A stretch of DNA of 46,240 nt from Desulfobacterales bacterium (GCA_024226555.1 JAAELO010000092.1:1-46240), one strand, 5' to 3'; positions 37,203 to 45,468 are shown, counted from the stretch's first letter. Made by a program: numbers and translations. Notes: a model not told the origin generated them from the letters alone.

Positions 37203-38318
37203 ATGATATCAAGACGCGATTTTTTTAAATTGTCAATTCTATCCTGTGGATATTTTCTTCTGCCAGCTTTCAATGCAAAAGCTTCGAATTATGAGTGGTA
37301 TATGCCCGATGAGGGAGAATCTCACAAACGGACCTGGATGGCATTTATAGCCAGTTACGATATATGGGAAGAGAAACAGGTTCCTGTGGTTCAATATAAT
37401 CTGGCCACAATTGCTAAAACAATCGCAAAGTATGAACCAGTATCCATGCTTATAAGAAAGAAGGATTATGATATTGCATATAAACTTCTTGGCGGCTTAA
37501 ACTCACATAATTACCCAATTAAACTTATTGAATTTAATATGAATGATCTATGGATGCGGGATACAGGCCCATCATTTATAGTTAACAAAAAAAGGAATAA
37601 AGCAGCTGTAAACTTTAACTTTAATGGTTGGGGAAGAGATCAGGTATATAAACTGGATGCTAAAGTTGCTGACTTTGTAGCAAAAAAAGCAGGTGTTAAA
37701 ACAATAAAATCAAATCTGGTTTTGGAGGGTGGCTGTTTTGAGTTGGATGGTCATGGCACTGGCATTATGACTGAGAGTTGCATTTTAAATGACAATCGAA
37801 ATCCAGGTAAAAATAAAATTGATGTTGAAAATGAATTAAAATTACTTCTGGGTTTGAATAAAATAATCTGGTTAAAAGGAGTTAAGGGCAAAGATATTAC
37901 AGATGGACATACCGATTTCTATGCTCGTTTCGCAAGACCTGGGGTCATCATTGTCAGCCGTGAAACTGACCATGAATCCTATGATTACAAAATAACCCGG
38001 CAGAATATTGAAATACTTAAATCATCAACCGATGCTAAAGGTAATCCATTACAGATTATTATTCTTGATACTCCGATGCATATTAATTCGGCTTTCGAAA
38101 TAGATAGTTTTGCTGCAGGATATGTTGGATATTATATCTGTAATGGTGCAATTATAATGCAGAAATTTGGTGATGTAGCTGCTGATTCCGCTGCCAGAAA
38201 AAAATTAGCAAAAGTGTTTCCCAAACATCATATTGAACAAATTTCTATTGATGGAATAGCAAGTGGAGGCGGTAGTATTCATTGCGCGACACAGCAGGAA
38301 CCTATTGGAAATCTCTAA
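37203..38318 (+). CDS. aguA: agmatine deiminase / peptidylarginine-deiminase family, Tat-exported
   Basis: This 371-residue enzyme of the PF04371 family hydrolyses agmatine to N-carbamoylputrescine and ammonia in polyamine synthesis. Core motifs are present: DEGESHKRTWMAF, NDLWMRDTGPSF, NFNFNGWGRD, LEGGCFELDGHGT, the His motif DGHTDFYARF (near 235) and the catalytic Cys 361 in GGGSIHCATQQ. The N-terminus MISRRDFFKLSILSCGYFLL carries a twin-arginine SRRDFFK motif and hydrophobic core, so the folded enzyme should go to the periplasm; most characterised homologues are cytoplasmic. AAAGGG lies upstream of the ATG. Its last residues (IGNL) and stop codon overlap the left end of a MITE-like element (38307 on). 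Citrullinating activity on other guanidino compounds cannot be excluded. Confidence 0.93.
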   Translation: MISRRDFFKLSILSCGYFLLPAFNAKASNYEWYMPDEGESHKRTWMAFIASYDIWEEKQVPVVQYNLATIAKTIAKYEPVSMLIRKKDYDIAYKLLGGLNSHNYPIKLIEFNMNDLWMRDTGPSFIVNKKRNKAAVNFNFNGWGRDQVYKLDAKVADFVAKKAGVKTIKSNLVLEGGCFELDGHGTGIMTESCILNDNRNPGKNKIDVENELKLLLGLNKIIWLKGVKGKDITDGHTDFYARFARPGVIIVSRETDHESYDYKITRQNIEILKSSTDAKGNPLQIIILDTPMHINSAFEIDSFAAGYVGYYICNGAIIMQKFGDVAADSAARKKLAKVFPKHHIEQISIDGIASGGGSIHCATQQEPIGNL

Positions 38319-38468
38319 TAACTGATCTTTTTGCGAAATCCTTTGTTATTTCCAAAAAAAACTGTAATAAAATCGGCTCGTTATTTTTGGAAATGCAGAG
38401 ATTTTATAAAACTAAAAGCTTTTATAAACGCTGTATTTCATCCAAAATTCTAATTATTAGAGGTTCCC
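38307..38468 (+). mobile_element. MITE-like element (hairpin subfamily) overlapping the aguA stop
   Basis: A 162-bp copy. The L end (GGAAATCTCTAATAACT) contains the aguA stop codon TAA at 38316-38318. The interior carries the extra inverted repeat TTTATAAAA...TTTTATAAA (38395-38433). The R end is AATTATTAGAGGTTCCC. A TATT repeat at 38303-38306 and 38470-38473 is a possible but not exact target duplication. Confidence 0.88.
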
Positions 38469-38470
38469 TT

Positions 38471-38509
38471 ATTGGTTTTAACTTACTCTTCTTTTAATTC
38501 AAAATTGTT
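38471..38509 (+). repeat. dispersed ~40-bp repeat, copy 1
   Basis: The stretch ATTGGTTTTAACTTACTC, then TTCTTTTAATTCAAAATTG, recurs with few changes at 40749-40790. Both copies are close to a GTGCGTT-type palindrome. It is not part of the MITE-like element. Confidence 0.6.
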
Positions 38510-38515
38510 GTTTCC

Positions 38516-38547
38516 GGTGCGTTTTGAAAAGCAAAAACGACCCTACG
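38516..38547. repeat. REP-like palindrome
   Basis: GGTGCGTTTTGAAAAGC and AAAAACGACCCTACG form an imperfect hairpin (GCGTTTT / AAAACG). It is related in sequence to the GTAGGGTGCGTT palindrome at 40658-40688. Confidence 0.4.
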
Positions 38548-38695
38548 AAAATTCTGTCTACCTTTGACTATTGGGAACCCTCTAATAAGGGTTGAAGCTA
38601 AGGCAATCGGAAGTGTAATTATAATATCTGAAAGTGCTTATGAAAAACTTAATGAAAAAAATCACAATAGAGAATCTCTATTAACCGCCTTTTAA
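38543..38695 (+). pseudogene. short coding remnant, possibly antitoxin-like
   Basis: A frame with no start codon reads IRVEAKAIGSVIIISESAY then EKLNEKNHN before ending in a stop supplied by the adjoining element copy (38670 on). A GGGAACCCTCTAATAA end-remnant lies at 38573. The ISESAYEKLNE pattern weakly recalls the Phd/YefM antitoxin end (LSxxEYEKL), but the piece is too short to assign. It appears to be a gene fragment stranded between element copies. Confidence 0.25.
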
Positions 38696-38834
38696 CTGAA
38701 CTATTTCGTTAGCACGCAAATATAACTGTTGTAAAAACACCTTGTTATGTTCTTCTTATGTAGAGATTTTATAAAACTAAAAAGCTTTTATAAACGCTGT
38801 CTTTCAATCAAAATTCTAATTATTAGAGATTCCC
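38670..38834 (+). mobile_element. diverged MITE-like element (hairpin subfamily)
   Basis: A 165-bp degenerate copy: L end GAGAATCTCTATTAACCG, internal inverted repeat at 38762-38800, R end AATTATTAGAGATTCCC. AATA flanks it on both sides (38666-38669 and 38835-38838). Confidence 0.75.
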
Positions 38835-39111
38835 AATAATTAAAAAAACCAAATTTGTTCCAAAAGGTAAAAAAAAATCGATACAGTTTTATAAGTGCTA
38901 CTGGATAAAACATGAAGACCTAAATAAAAAACAGAGTTTTAAGGAAAATCCTCTACAAGTGGCTAAAATATAATTTTCTTATAATTATTCGTAAAAAGAT
39001 TTGTGTCCCCTGTCTCTATGTTAAAGTTCAGTTGAAAATTTTCAATCCTAAATAATTTACTGGTTGACCATAATGAATTATTTATGTTACTCAACCTTCT
39101 TTTTAAATCAA

Positions 39112-39265
39112 GGGAACTAATAATTAACACTTTGATGAAATATAGCGTTTATAAAAGCTTTAGTTTTATAAAATCTCTATTTCTGAAAATAACGAGCCGA
39201 TTTTATTACAGTTATTTTTAGAAATAACACAGTATTTTGCAAAAGAGGAGTTATTAGAGATTCCC
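39112..39265 (-). mobile_element. MITE-like element (hairpin subfamily) with TCAA duplication
   Basis: A 154-bp copy running from GGGAACTAATAATTAA to GTTATTAGAGATTCCC, with the internal inverted repeat at 39145-39179. Exact TCAA lies at 39108-39111 and 39266-39269. It ends 21 bases before the metalloprotease start codon, so that gene's promoter must lie within or beyond it. Confidence 0.92.
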
Positions 39266-39286
39266 TCAAATTTAAGTTGGAAAACT

Positions 39287-40636
39287 ATGTTTAAGAAATT
39301 ACTATTAATAATATGTATCCTTTTCACTTCAGAAGTTTTTGGAGCATCATTCACAACAGTTGAAGTATTTCAGAATCAGGTGAATTCTCATATTTCAGAA
39401 AGAATGGGAGATCTCATAAATAAACCTAAAAATTCTAATGTAAGATTTTTTAAACTTAATTTTGATCTTTTACTTGGTAATGAACCATTTGAAATTGAAC
39501 TTATTAGAGGATCGAAACTTCAGTTTGAGAAAGATGACTTAACAATCAGAACCTTTGACTCATACTCCTGGAGAGGTAAGATAAAAGGTAATATAAATAG
39601 CAGAGCTATATTTGCCGTTGAGGGACAAGATCTTTCAGGGAACATAACTATTGATTCAATGCTTTTTGAAATAAGACCAATGGGTGATGGAATACATAGT
39701 ATTTCAGAAATTGAAAAAACCTTTTTGAAAAATGAGGCTGAGTCGTTAATACTTCCTAAACCATTATCTTCAATAGAGAAAGATTTTCAGACTTTTAAAG
39801 ATGATGGTTCAACAATTGATGTAATGATTGCATATACACAAGATGTTAAGAATCGGTATTCAAATATTACAACTTTAATGCAATTAGCAGTGGATAATAC
39901 AAACCAATACTATATAAATAGTGGTATTGTTCAAAGGGTTAGGCTTGTTAAAACAATGCTTGTTAGCTATGTTGAAAGTGGAGATCCTTCAACAGATCTA
40001 ACCAGACTTCAAAGTTCAAGTGATAATTATTTGAATGAAATTCATCCAGTCAGAGATACCTATGGTGCTGATATTGTAACTTTATGTGTTTCGAGAATGG
40101 ATGGAGCATGTGGGATTGGATATATGATGACACCTGAACTTCAAAGTATTTTTGCTGCTGGAGCTTTTAATGTTGTTGACGTAGATTGTGGTTCATTGAC
40201 TTATGCACATGAGCTGGGACATAACATGGGAGCCCATCATGATGCTGCCCAACCAGGAACAGGATGGGGTTCATACAGTAAAGGTTTTGTAGATTCAGAT
40301 AATAATTTTAAAACAATAATGGCATATGGCAATGAAACCAGAGTTGGTTATTTCTCAGATGATACCATAAAGTATGGTAACAATCCTGTTGGTTCAGATA
40401 TTGCTGATAATGTACGCACATTAAACGAAACAAGAAATATTGTTGCTAATTTCAGATCTTCAACAGCTGCTGGTAGTAGTAGTAGTAGTAGTGGCTCAGG
40501 TGGTTCAGGTTCCTCAGGAAGCTGCTTCATTGGTTTAATTAAAGATCAAAATAACTTAAAAGGTGTTTTTTCTTTATTCTTATCAATTCTTTTTCTACCT
40601 TTTTTAATATATGTAATATCAGGTAGAAAAAACTAA
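39287..40636 (+). CDS. secreted metzincin (reprolysin-like) metalloprotease with C-terminal anchor
   Basis: This is a 449-residue protein. It has a signal peptide (about 1-20, ending VFGAS), then a propeptide-like region (about 25-175). The catalytic domain begins around DGSTIDVMIAYTQDVK. The zinc site is AHELGHNMGAHHD (first His near 308), the HExxHxxGxxHD form, with the Met-turn in FKTIMAYGNE, so it is an M12-type metzincin. The C-terminus has a Ser/Gly linker (SSSSSSGSGGSGSSG), a cysteine (SCFIGL), a hydrophobic helix (GVFSLFLSILFLPFLIYVI) and a short basic tail (SGRKN). This tripartite end resembles CTERM sorting signals processed at the surface. The ribosome-binding site is weak. It likely degrades extracellular proteins. 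Confidence 0.93.
   Translation: MFKKLLLIICILFTSEVFGASFTTVEVFQNQVNSHISERMGDLINKPKNSNVRFFKLNFDLLLGNEPFEIELIRGSKLQFEKDDLTIRTFDSYSWRGKIKGNINSRAIFAVEGQDLSGNITIDSMLFEIRPMGDGIHSISEIEKTFLKNEAESLILPKPLSSIEKDFQTFKDDGSTIDVMIAYTQDVKNRYSNITTLMQLAVDNTNQYYINSGIVQRVRLVKTMLVSYVESGDPSTDLTRLQSSSDNYLNEIHPVRDTYGADIVTLCVSRMDGACGIGYMMTPELQSIFAAGAFNVVDVDCGSLTYAHELGHNMGAHHDAAQPGTGWGSYSKGFVDSDNNFKTIMAYGNETRVGYFSDDTIKYGNNPVGSDIADNVRTLNETRNIVANFRSSTAAGSSSSSSGSGGSGSSGSCFIGLIKDQNNLKGVFSLFLSILFLPFLIYVISGRKN
40475..40492 (+). repeat. (AGT)6 trinucleotide repeat
   Basis: Six AGT codons encode the serine run in the linker before the C-terminal anchor of the protease. Length change keeps the frame. Confidence 0.8.
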
Positions 40637-40657
40637 TTTTTAAACTCTACCAGTTAG

Positions 40658-40688
40658 CGTAGGGTGCGTTTTCGCCTTATCAACGCAC
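40658..40688. repeat. REP-like palindrome downstream of the protease
   Basis: CGTAGGGTGCGTT, a 10-base spacer and AACGCAC form a hairpin with a 7-bp perfect stem (40664-40670 / 40682-40688). GTAGGGTGCG-type palindromes are common dispersed repeats. It could serve as a 3' hairpin for the protease transcript. Confidence 0.5.
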
Positions 40689-40748
40689 ATTCACAGGTTT
40701 TTATCAATTCCTAAAAAATATCAAAACCTCGGTGCTGATTCTTAAATT

Positions 40749-40790
40749 ATTGGTTTTAATTTACTTCTTCTTTCAATTCAAAATTGTTGT
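40749..40790 (+). repeat. dispersed ~40-bp repeat, copy 2
   Basis: Matches 38471-38509 (ATTGGTTTTAATTTACTTC, then TTCTTTCAATTCAAAATTG). It lies between the protease and the convergent gene at 40876-42210. Confidence 0.6.
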
Positions 40791-40875
40791 AATTTAAGGA
40801 CAAAAAACGAAGACTGGACTCCCAATTTAATTTCTAATTATTCCACAAAAATTTGACTTCCGGCAGGCGGTTTTC

Positions 40876-42210
40876 TCATAATATTTTAGATATAGCTTTT
40901 AGTTTTGATAACCTAAATTTACCATTTCCTTCCAGAGTAAGAAATATTTTTGATTTTCTATTATATACAGCAGGGAAAATCTGATCATCTTTTAATATTA
41001 GTGCTCCACTTTCAATATCCCATACGCTGAAGCTTTCCATGCCCTTGTCTATTCTCTCCTGGTAATAGCTTCCATTGTCCATCTTACTTTTTTCCCACAT
41101 TGATTTATGGTTCCAGCTGAACAAGTATTCATCAATGATATAGTTATTACCGGGTCCGTAAAACCAGTACTTCACTTCACATGTATTGATATCGTAAATC
41201 ACTGCTGAAGCCAGCATGTAATCATCGTCATTTCCGTATCCCCAAACCAACAGATTGTCATCATCGATCCAGGAAACAGGATTACCCCAGGAATATTCTG
41301 CATCTCTCAAAATTTCTATACTTTTCCCATCGTCTGCTTCCCATTTATTATTTTCAATCCATTGATTCAGGTCCCATCTGATAATTCTACCAATTGGGTG
41401 CCAGAGCCATCCATCTTCCACAATCCAATTGCCATTTGGAGAAATGTAAACAGAAGATCGAAACTCTGCTCCGTGCATCTCTTCGCTCCTGTCTTCAGGT
41501 AGTTCTTCCCATTTTCTTTTAGTAAGGATCTGTTTCGACTCTGGGTCGATTACATCAATCATATCCCAATCAGTTGATGTGATTATTAGGGTTTTACACT
41601 TGTACTGATGAAATGCAAAAGTGAAGGGAGTGACGTCAACATGATAATCCCCACGGTCCAGTTCGATAAGTTCAGTCATGCTTTCAAGGTCATAGACCAT
41701 CCCGTACTGACCAAACAGATTATAAACTGCCAGAAGTTTACAGTCTTTCGACAATTTCATTTCTACATTTTTAGTAAAATCTATTTTAGAATCAGCAAGA
41801 ATATGGGGAAGTTCATGAATTTTTAATGTTTCAAAATCAATTTTAATCAGTTGATTCTGTGCTGTTAAAAAAAGATATTCTTCTTTTTTATTATTCTCCA
41901 TGGCGATTGAAAACAGAATCTCTGTATCCGTCAATTTATCAATGGATATGACCCTGTGTTTAAAGAACAGGTTGTTATTGATATCAATTTTAATTCCCGG
42001 TTTTCCTTCAATAGATTCTAAATATAAATCCGACAGTTCAGTTTCTTCTATAGATGAAAAATCAGAACTATCTATATCTTTTTTTTTAAAACATTCCGGA
42101 CAGACACAATTGTAGATCTGTTCTTTTCCAGTGAAATATTGAATATATTCATCTGCTGTTTTATCTTTCAGATGTTTACAGACTTTGACCATTAATTTAC
42201 CATTAGTCAT
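40876..42210 (-). CDS. hypothetical propeller-like protein with N-terminal cysteine pair
   Basis: This 444-residue protein has no signal peptide. Near the N-terminus CKHLKDK and CVCPECFKKKD suggest a small metal site. From about 65 on it consists of repeating beta-strand blocks such as EYLFLTAQNQLIKIDFETLKIHELP, LLAVYNLFGQYGMVYDLESM, LIITSTDWDMIDVIDPESKQ and NWIVEDGWLWHPIGRIIRWDL, typical of a WD40/YVTN-like propeller. No catalytic residues are evident. ATG 42208-42210, with GAGGG about ten bases upstream, is preferred to the TTG one codon earlier. It follows the small frameshifted gene at 42302-42605 on the same strand, so the two may have formed an operon. Function unknown. Confidence 0.75.
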   Translation of the reverse strand: MTNGKLMVKVCKHLKDKTADEYIQYFTGKEQIYNCVCPECFKKKDIDSSDFSSIEETELSDLYLESIEGKPGIKIDINNNLFFKHRVISIDKLTDTEILFSIAMENNKKEEYLFLTAQNQLIKIDFETLKIHELPHILADSKIDFTKNVEMKLSKDCKLLAVYNLFGQYGMVYDLESMTELIELDRGDYHVDVTPFTFAFHQYKCKTLIITSTDWDMIDVIDPESKQILTKRKWEELPEDRSEEMHGAEFRSSVYISPNGNWIVEDGWLWHPIGRIIRWDLNQWIENNKWEADDGKSIEILRDAEYSWGNPVSWIDDDNLLVWGYGNDDDYMLASAVIYDINTCEVKYWFYGPGNNYIIDEYLFSWNHKSMWEKSKMDNGSYYQERIDKGMESFSVWDIESGALILKDDQIFPAVYNRKSKIFLTLEGNGKFRLSKLKAISKIL

Positions 42211-42301
42211 CAATTTAATCCCTCACAATCGGTTGTTTAGTAAGATGTTCAATTTCTATTACTGAGAATATCATAGTTTTACCAATATGAAGTCATTATT
42301 A

Positions 42302-42605
42302 TCAGGTATGAAGTTTAAAATATTCCTCAAGAATTCTTTTGGTTTCCAGAATATCTGCTTCAAGCCATTTATAAAATTCAGCAGGATTTTTATTACACAT
42401 CAAAACCGGATTTCCGGCATAACGTGGAAATTGATTAATTTGATTAAAATTCCTCTTCCTCCTCTTCCAGCCCCTCTTTGATGCTATCAAGAAAAGGTTC
42501 AATTAATATCCCATATCTTGCATAAACATCGTCATCCATAAAACCTACAATAGCAGCGATTCTTTCCACATTAGTATATAGTTCATTAAATGTCTTCTCT
42601 TCCAT
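42302..42605 (-). pseudogene. small acidic protein gene, frameshifted at a T run
   Basis: From ATG 42603-42605 (AGGAG eight bases upstream) the frame reads MEEKTFNELYTNVERIAAI, then DDDVYARYGILIEPFLDSI and a run of Glu, and stops at 42444. In the next frame a sensible protein continues: FNQINQFPRYAGNPVLMCN, NPAEFYKWLEADILETKRIL and EEYFKLHT to 42302. Removing one base from the four-base run at 42446-42449 joins them into a ~101-residue acidic protein. It could be a true mutation, a programmed slip or a sequencing indel. The family is not recognised. Its position directly upstream of the propeller-like gene suggests a functional pair. Confidence 0.6.
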
Positions 42606-42973
42606 TTTCTGCTCCTTTAAAATGATTAAATCTTGAAATAGGTTTAGCCTTATATCGATATATACACACTTGTTAATTTATCTTTTTTAAGATTTGAAAA
42701 AAGGAGATTTATTGAATCTTTTTTAAAAATTATTATTAGGATTTTGCAATTGAAGACAACTCTAATATAAAGGTGCGAAATGATTTTAAGATTCAATATT
42801 TTGAACTGATTCTGCTAATCTCTTCTACCACATATTTGAAACCAACATTTGCAGATGGAAAAATAACATCAAAGTTGTTTTAAGATTTATGAAGAGTTTT
42901 TCTTTTCTGCCCTCTGAGACCTGTACTATTTCGGCAAGTGTATATATATTCACCTGAGCCTTTTACAATATCA

Positions 42974-43075
42974 GGGAGCCTCTAATAACTGATCTTTTTG
43001 CGAAATACTACTTTTTCAAAAAAAACAACTGTAATAAAATCAACCCATTGTTTTTTTCTCAGCCTTGTACAGAAA
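42974..43075 (+). mobile_element. truncated MITE-like element (R end lost)
   Basis: Begins GGGAGCCTCTAATAACTGAT and keeps the core ACTGTAATAAAATC and GCCTTGTA, but the R end has decayed into A/T-rich sequence. The rest of 42606-43203 holds no recognised gene. Confidence 0.75.
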
Positions 43076-43203
43076 AAATAAATCAGTTTTTAATGTTTGA
43101 TTTCAGGTAAAAAGCTAATGATGATTATTGATTGATAATTTTATTAATGATATATTTAAGGTATTGATATTACAATATTAATCCAAACCGGAGGTATTGA
43201 AAA

Positions 43204-43545
43204 ATGAATAATAGACAATGGTTTAACGTTATTTGGTTTTTTCTGTTAATCTCTTTTTTGTCATGTTTGCAAAACACATTTTATGAAAAAAATTTTATAG
43301 TAAATGTGAATAACTTTGTAATGTTTTTTATAACACCGGCAATTTTCGTTGGTATTGTTCGAACTATATCAAGGGAACCTCTAAAAACTAAAATTATGGT
43401 TGAAGTACAAGGCTTGAGAAAAATGTAACGAGCCGATTTTACAACAGTTATTTTTTTCTTGTAACGCAGTAATTCAGACTAAAGATAGTTTTTAGAGATT
43501 CCCTCAAATAATACTATTATGGAAATAGATGATGAAGATTTGTAA
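43204..43545 (+). pseudogene. small membrane protein gene interrupted by a MITE-like element
   Basis: GGAGG precedes the ATG at 43204. The product starts MNNRQWFNVIWFFLLISFLS with two membrane helices (about 8-24 and 38-54). After residue 56 (GIVRTIS) the frame enters the element and adds 18 foreign residues before a stop at 43428. Deleting the element with one TCAA copy (43373-43507) joins codon 56 to NNTIMEIDDEDL and a stop at 43543-43545, giving an intact 68-residue protein. This shows the gene existed before the insertion. The fused 74-residue form could still be made. No family is recognised. Confidence 0.8.
43373..43503 (-). mobile_element. MITE-like element inserted in a gene, TCAA duplication
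   Basis: A 131-bp copy running from GGGAACCTCTAAAAACTAAA to GTTTTTAGAGATTCCC. Exact TCAA repeats at 43369-43372 and 43504-43507. Its removal restores a reading frame, which is the clearest proof in the window that this family transposes with a 4-bp duplication. Confidence 0.95.
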
Positions 43546-43710
43546 TATACAAACCAATGTTTAGCAATAATCCATACCATGCAGAGATGTTAGAAATTAC
43601 AGATCAAATTAAATCTTCCTTATTTCCAGAACTAACGTCTCAGAATTAAAAAAAAAGCCTGATAAAAAACTTCCGTTTTTTTATGTGGATTTTTATGTGC
43701 TTTTTTTTAT

Positions 43711-43728
43711 AAACTATTAGAGTTTCCC
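43711..43728. mobile_element. MITE-like end remnant
   Basis: AACTATTAGAGTTTCCC matches a terminal repeat with small changes; no partner end is evident within 150 bases. Positions 43546-43878 otherwise show only AT-rich leader sequence before trpB. Confidence 0.45.
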
Positions 43729-43878
43729 TTTAGATAATTTTATTCAGGTCTGATTAAGAAATAATACAAAATATTTGGTAAAACAAATTAAAAAAGTTGT
43801 TTTTTGATCATCTATTTTGTAAAAGTTTCTTTTAATAGAAACAGTAAATTAAAAATTTAAAAAAAAGGGTTATATACA

Positions 43879-45096
43879 GTGACAGACTTATTAAAAGACA
43901 TGCAGTTGCCTGATAATAAAGGATATTTTGGTAAATATGGTGGTAGTTTTGTTCCACCCGAACTCCAGACTATACTCAATGAGATAGAAGACAGTTATCT
44001 GAAAATCAAAGAAGATGAGTCGTTTATTGAGGAGTTGGCGTCACTTAACAAACACTTTACAGGTCGCCCATCTCCTGTATTTTATGCAAAGAGATTATCT
44101 GAAAAAATAGGTGGGGCAGATATATTTTTAAAACGTGAAGATCTTAACCATACAGGTGCCCACAAGATAAATCACTGCCTAGGTGAAGCCCTGCTTGCAA
44201 AAAAAATGGGTAAGAAAAAACTTATTGCAGAAACAGGAGCAGGACAGCATGGTGTTGCACTTGCAACAGCAGCAACCTTGGTTGGCCTTGAGTGCGATAT
44301 ATATATGGGCGAAGTTGATATTAAAAAAGAACATCCAAATGTTATCAGGATGAAAATTTTAGGAGCAACTGTAATCCCTGTTGACCGTGGGACCAAAACT
44401 CTAAAAGATGCTGTTGACGCAGCTTTTGAAGCTTATCTTGGTGATCCGATAACACAGTTTTATGCCATTGGTTCAGTTGTTGGACCACATCCATTTCCAA
44501 TGATGGTAAGAGATTTCCAGAAAATAGTTGGGATTGAAGCTGAAAAACAGTTCAAGGAAATGACTGGAAAAGATCCTGACAATATTGTTGCATGTGTTGG
44601 TGGTGGCTCCAATGCAATGGGACTTTTTACAGCTTTTCTCAACAAAGAAAATGTAAAGATATACGGTGTTGAACCCGGCGGAATTAGTTTTAAAGACGGG
44701 GAGCATGCAGCAACATTAAAACTTGGATCACCCGGAACGCTACATGGTTTTCATTCCTACCTTCTACAGGATGATGATGGGGAACCGCTTCCTGTATATT
44801 CTGTTGCAAGTGGATTGGATTATCCTGGTGTTGGACCACAACACAGTTTACTAAAGGATCTTGAACGTGTAAATTATGTAACTGCTGACGATAAAGAAGC
44901 CATTGATGCTTTTTTTGAATTGTCACGTACAGATGGAATAATTCCAGCCATTGAAAGTGCTCATGCTGTTGCTTTTGCTATGAAATTAGCCCTTGAGGAG
45001 GGTAAAGGAAAAACTATCCTTATTAACCTTTCAGGACGCGGAGATAAAGATATCGATTTTGTAATTGAGAAATATGGTAAAAATTACGGCTTGTAA
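43879..45096 (+). CDS. trpB: tryptophan synthase beta chain
   Basis: This 405-residue PLP enzyme condenses indole with serine to make tryptophan. Family landmarks are complete: [16 protein letters not shown] at the start, [32 protein letters not shown] with the PLP lysine 96, Glu 118 in [21 protein letters not shown] for PLP phosphate binding, and [12 protein letters not shown] at the end. Length and motifs are those of TrpB1, the form that pairs with TrpA. It starts at GTG 43879-43881 with AGGG upstream. No trpA or other trp gene is adjacent; the neighbours are repeats and unrelated genes, so the partner must be elsewhere. A MITE-like element begins 10 bases after the stop and may serve as the 3' hairpin. 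Confidence 0.97.
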   Translation: MTDLLKDMQLPDNKGYFGKYGGSFVPPELQTILNEIEDSYLKIKEDESFIEELASLNKHFTGRPSPVFYAKRLSEKIGGADIFLKREDLNHTGAHKINHCLGEALLAKKMGKKKLIAETGAGQHGVALATAATLVGLECDIYMGEVDIKKEHPNVIRMKILGATVIPVDRGTKTLKDAVDAAFEAYLGDPITQFYAIGSVVGPHPFPMMVRDFQKIVGIEAEKQFKEMTGKDPDNIVACVGGGSNAMGLFTAFLNKENVKIYGVEPGGISFKDGEHAATLKLGSPGTLHGFHSYLLQDDDGEPLPVYSVASGLDYPGVGPQHSLLKDLERVNYVTADDKEAIDAFFELSRTDGIIPAIESAHAVAFAMKLALEEGKGKTILINLSGRGDKDIDFVIEKYGKNYGL

Positions 45097-45105
45097 TTTA
45101 ATACT

Positions 45106-45234
45106 GGGAACCTCTAATAATTAGAATTTTGGATAAAATACAAGGCATTTCAAAAAATAACGAGCCGATTTTATTACAGTTTTTTTTGGAAATAACAAAG
45201 TATTTTGCCAAAAGAACAGTTATTAGAGATTCCC
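45106..45234 (-). mobile_element. complete MITE-like element downstream of trpB
   Basis: A 129-bp, well-preserved copy (GGGAACCTCTAATAATTAG to CAGTTATTAGAGATTCCC) that can serve as the reference sequence. Flanks TACT / TATA do not match exactly. It starts 10 bases after the trpB stop. Confidence 0.93.
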
Positions 45235-45468
45235 TATAATATATGTTAAAAAAGTTGGATCTCTGATTTCAATTTAAACTCCAGAACATAGGTGCTTGCT
45301 TCATTCTCAAACGTAATAAAGAATCAGATCTTTTTAGTTTATCATCATTATTTGTATTTTCTAATATTTCCAGACAACTTCATAGTCTTTAACCTCTTAT
45401 ATAAAACTTTAGGGAATCGTTAAATTTATCCCTATGGTTTTAATGAGTTTTACTATAGAATATACATA

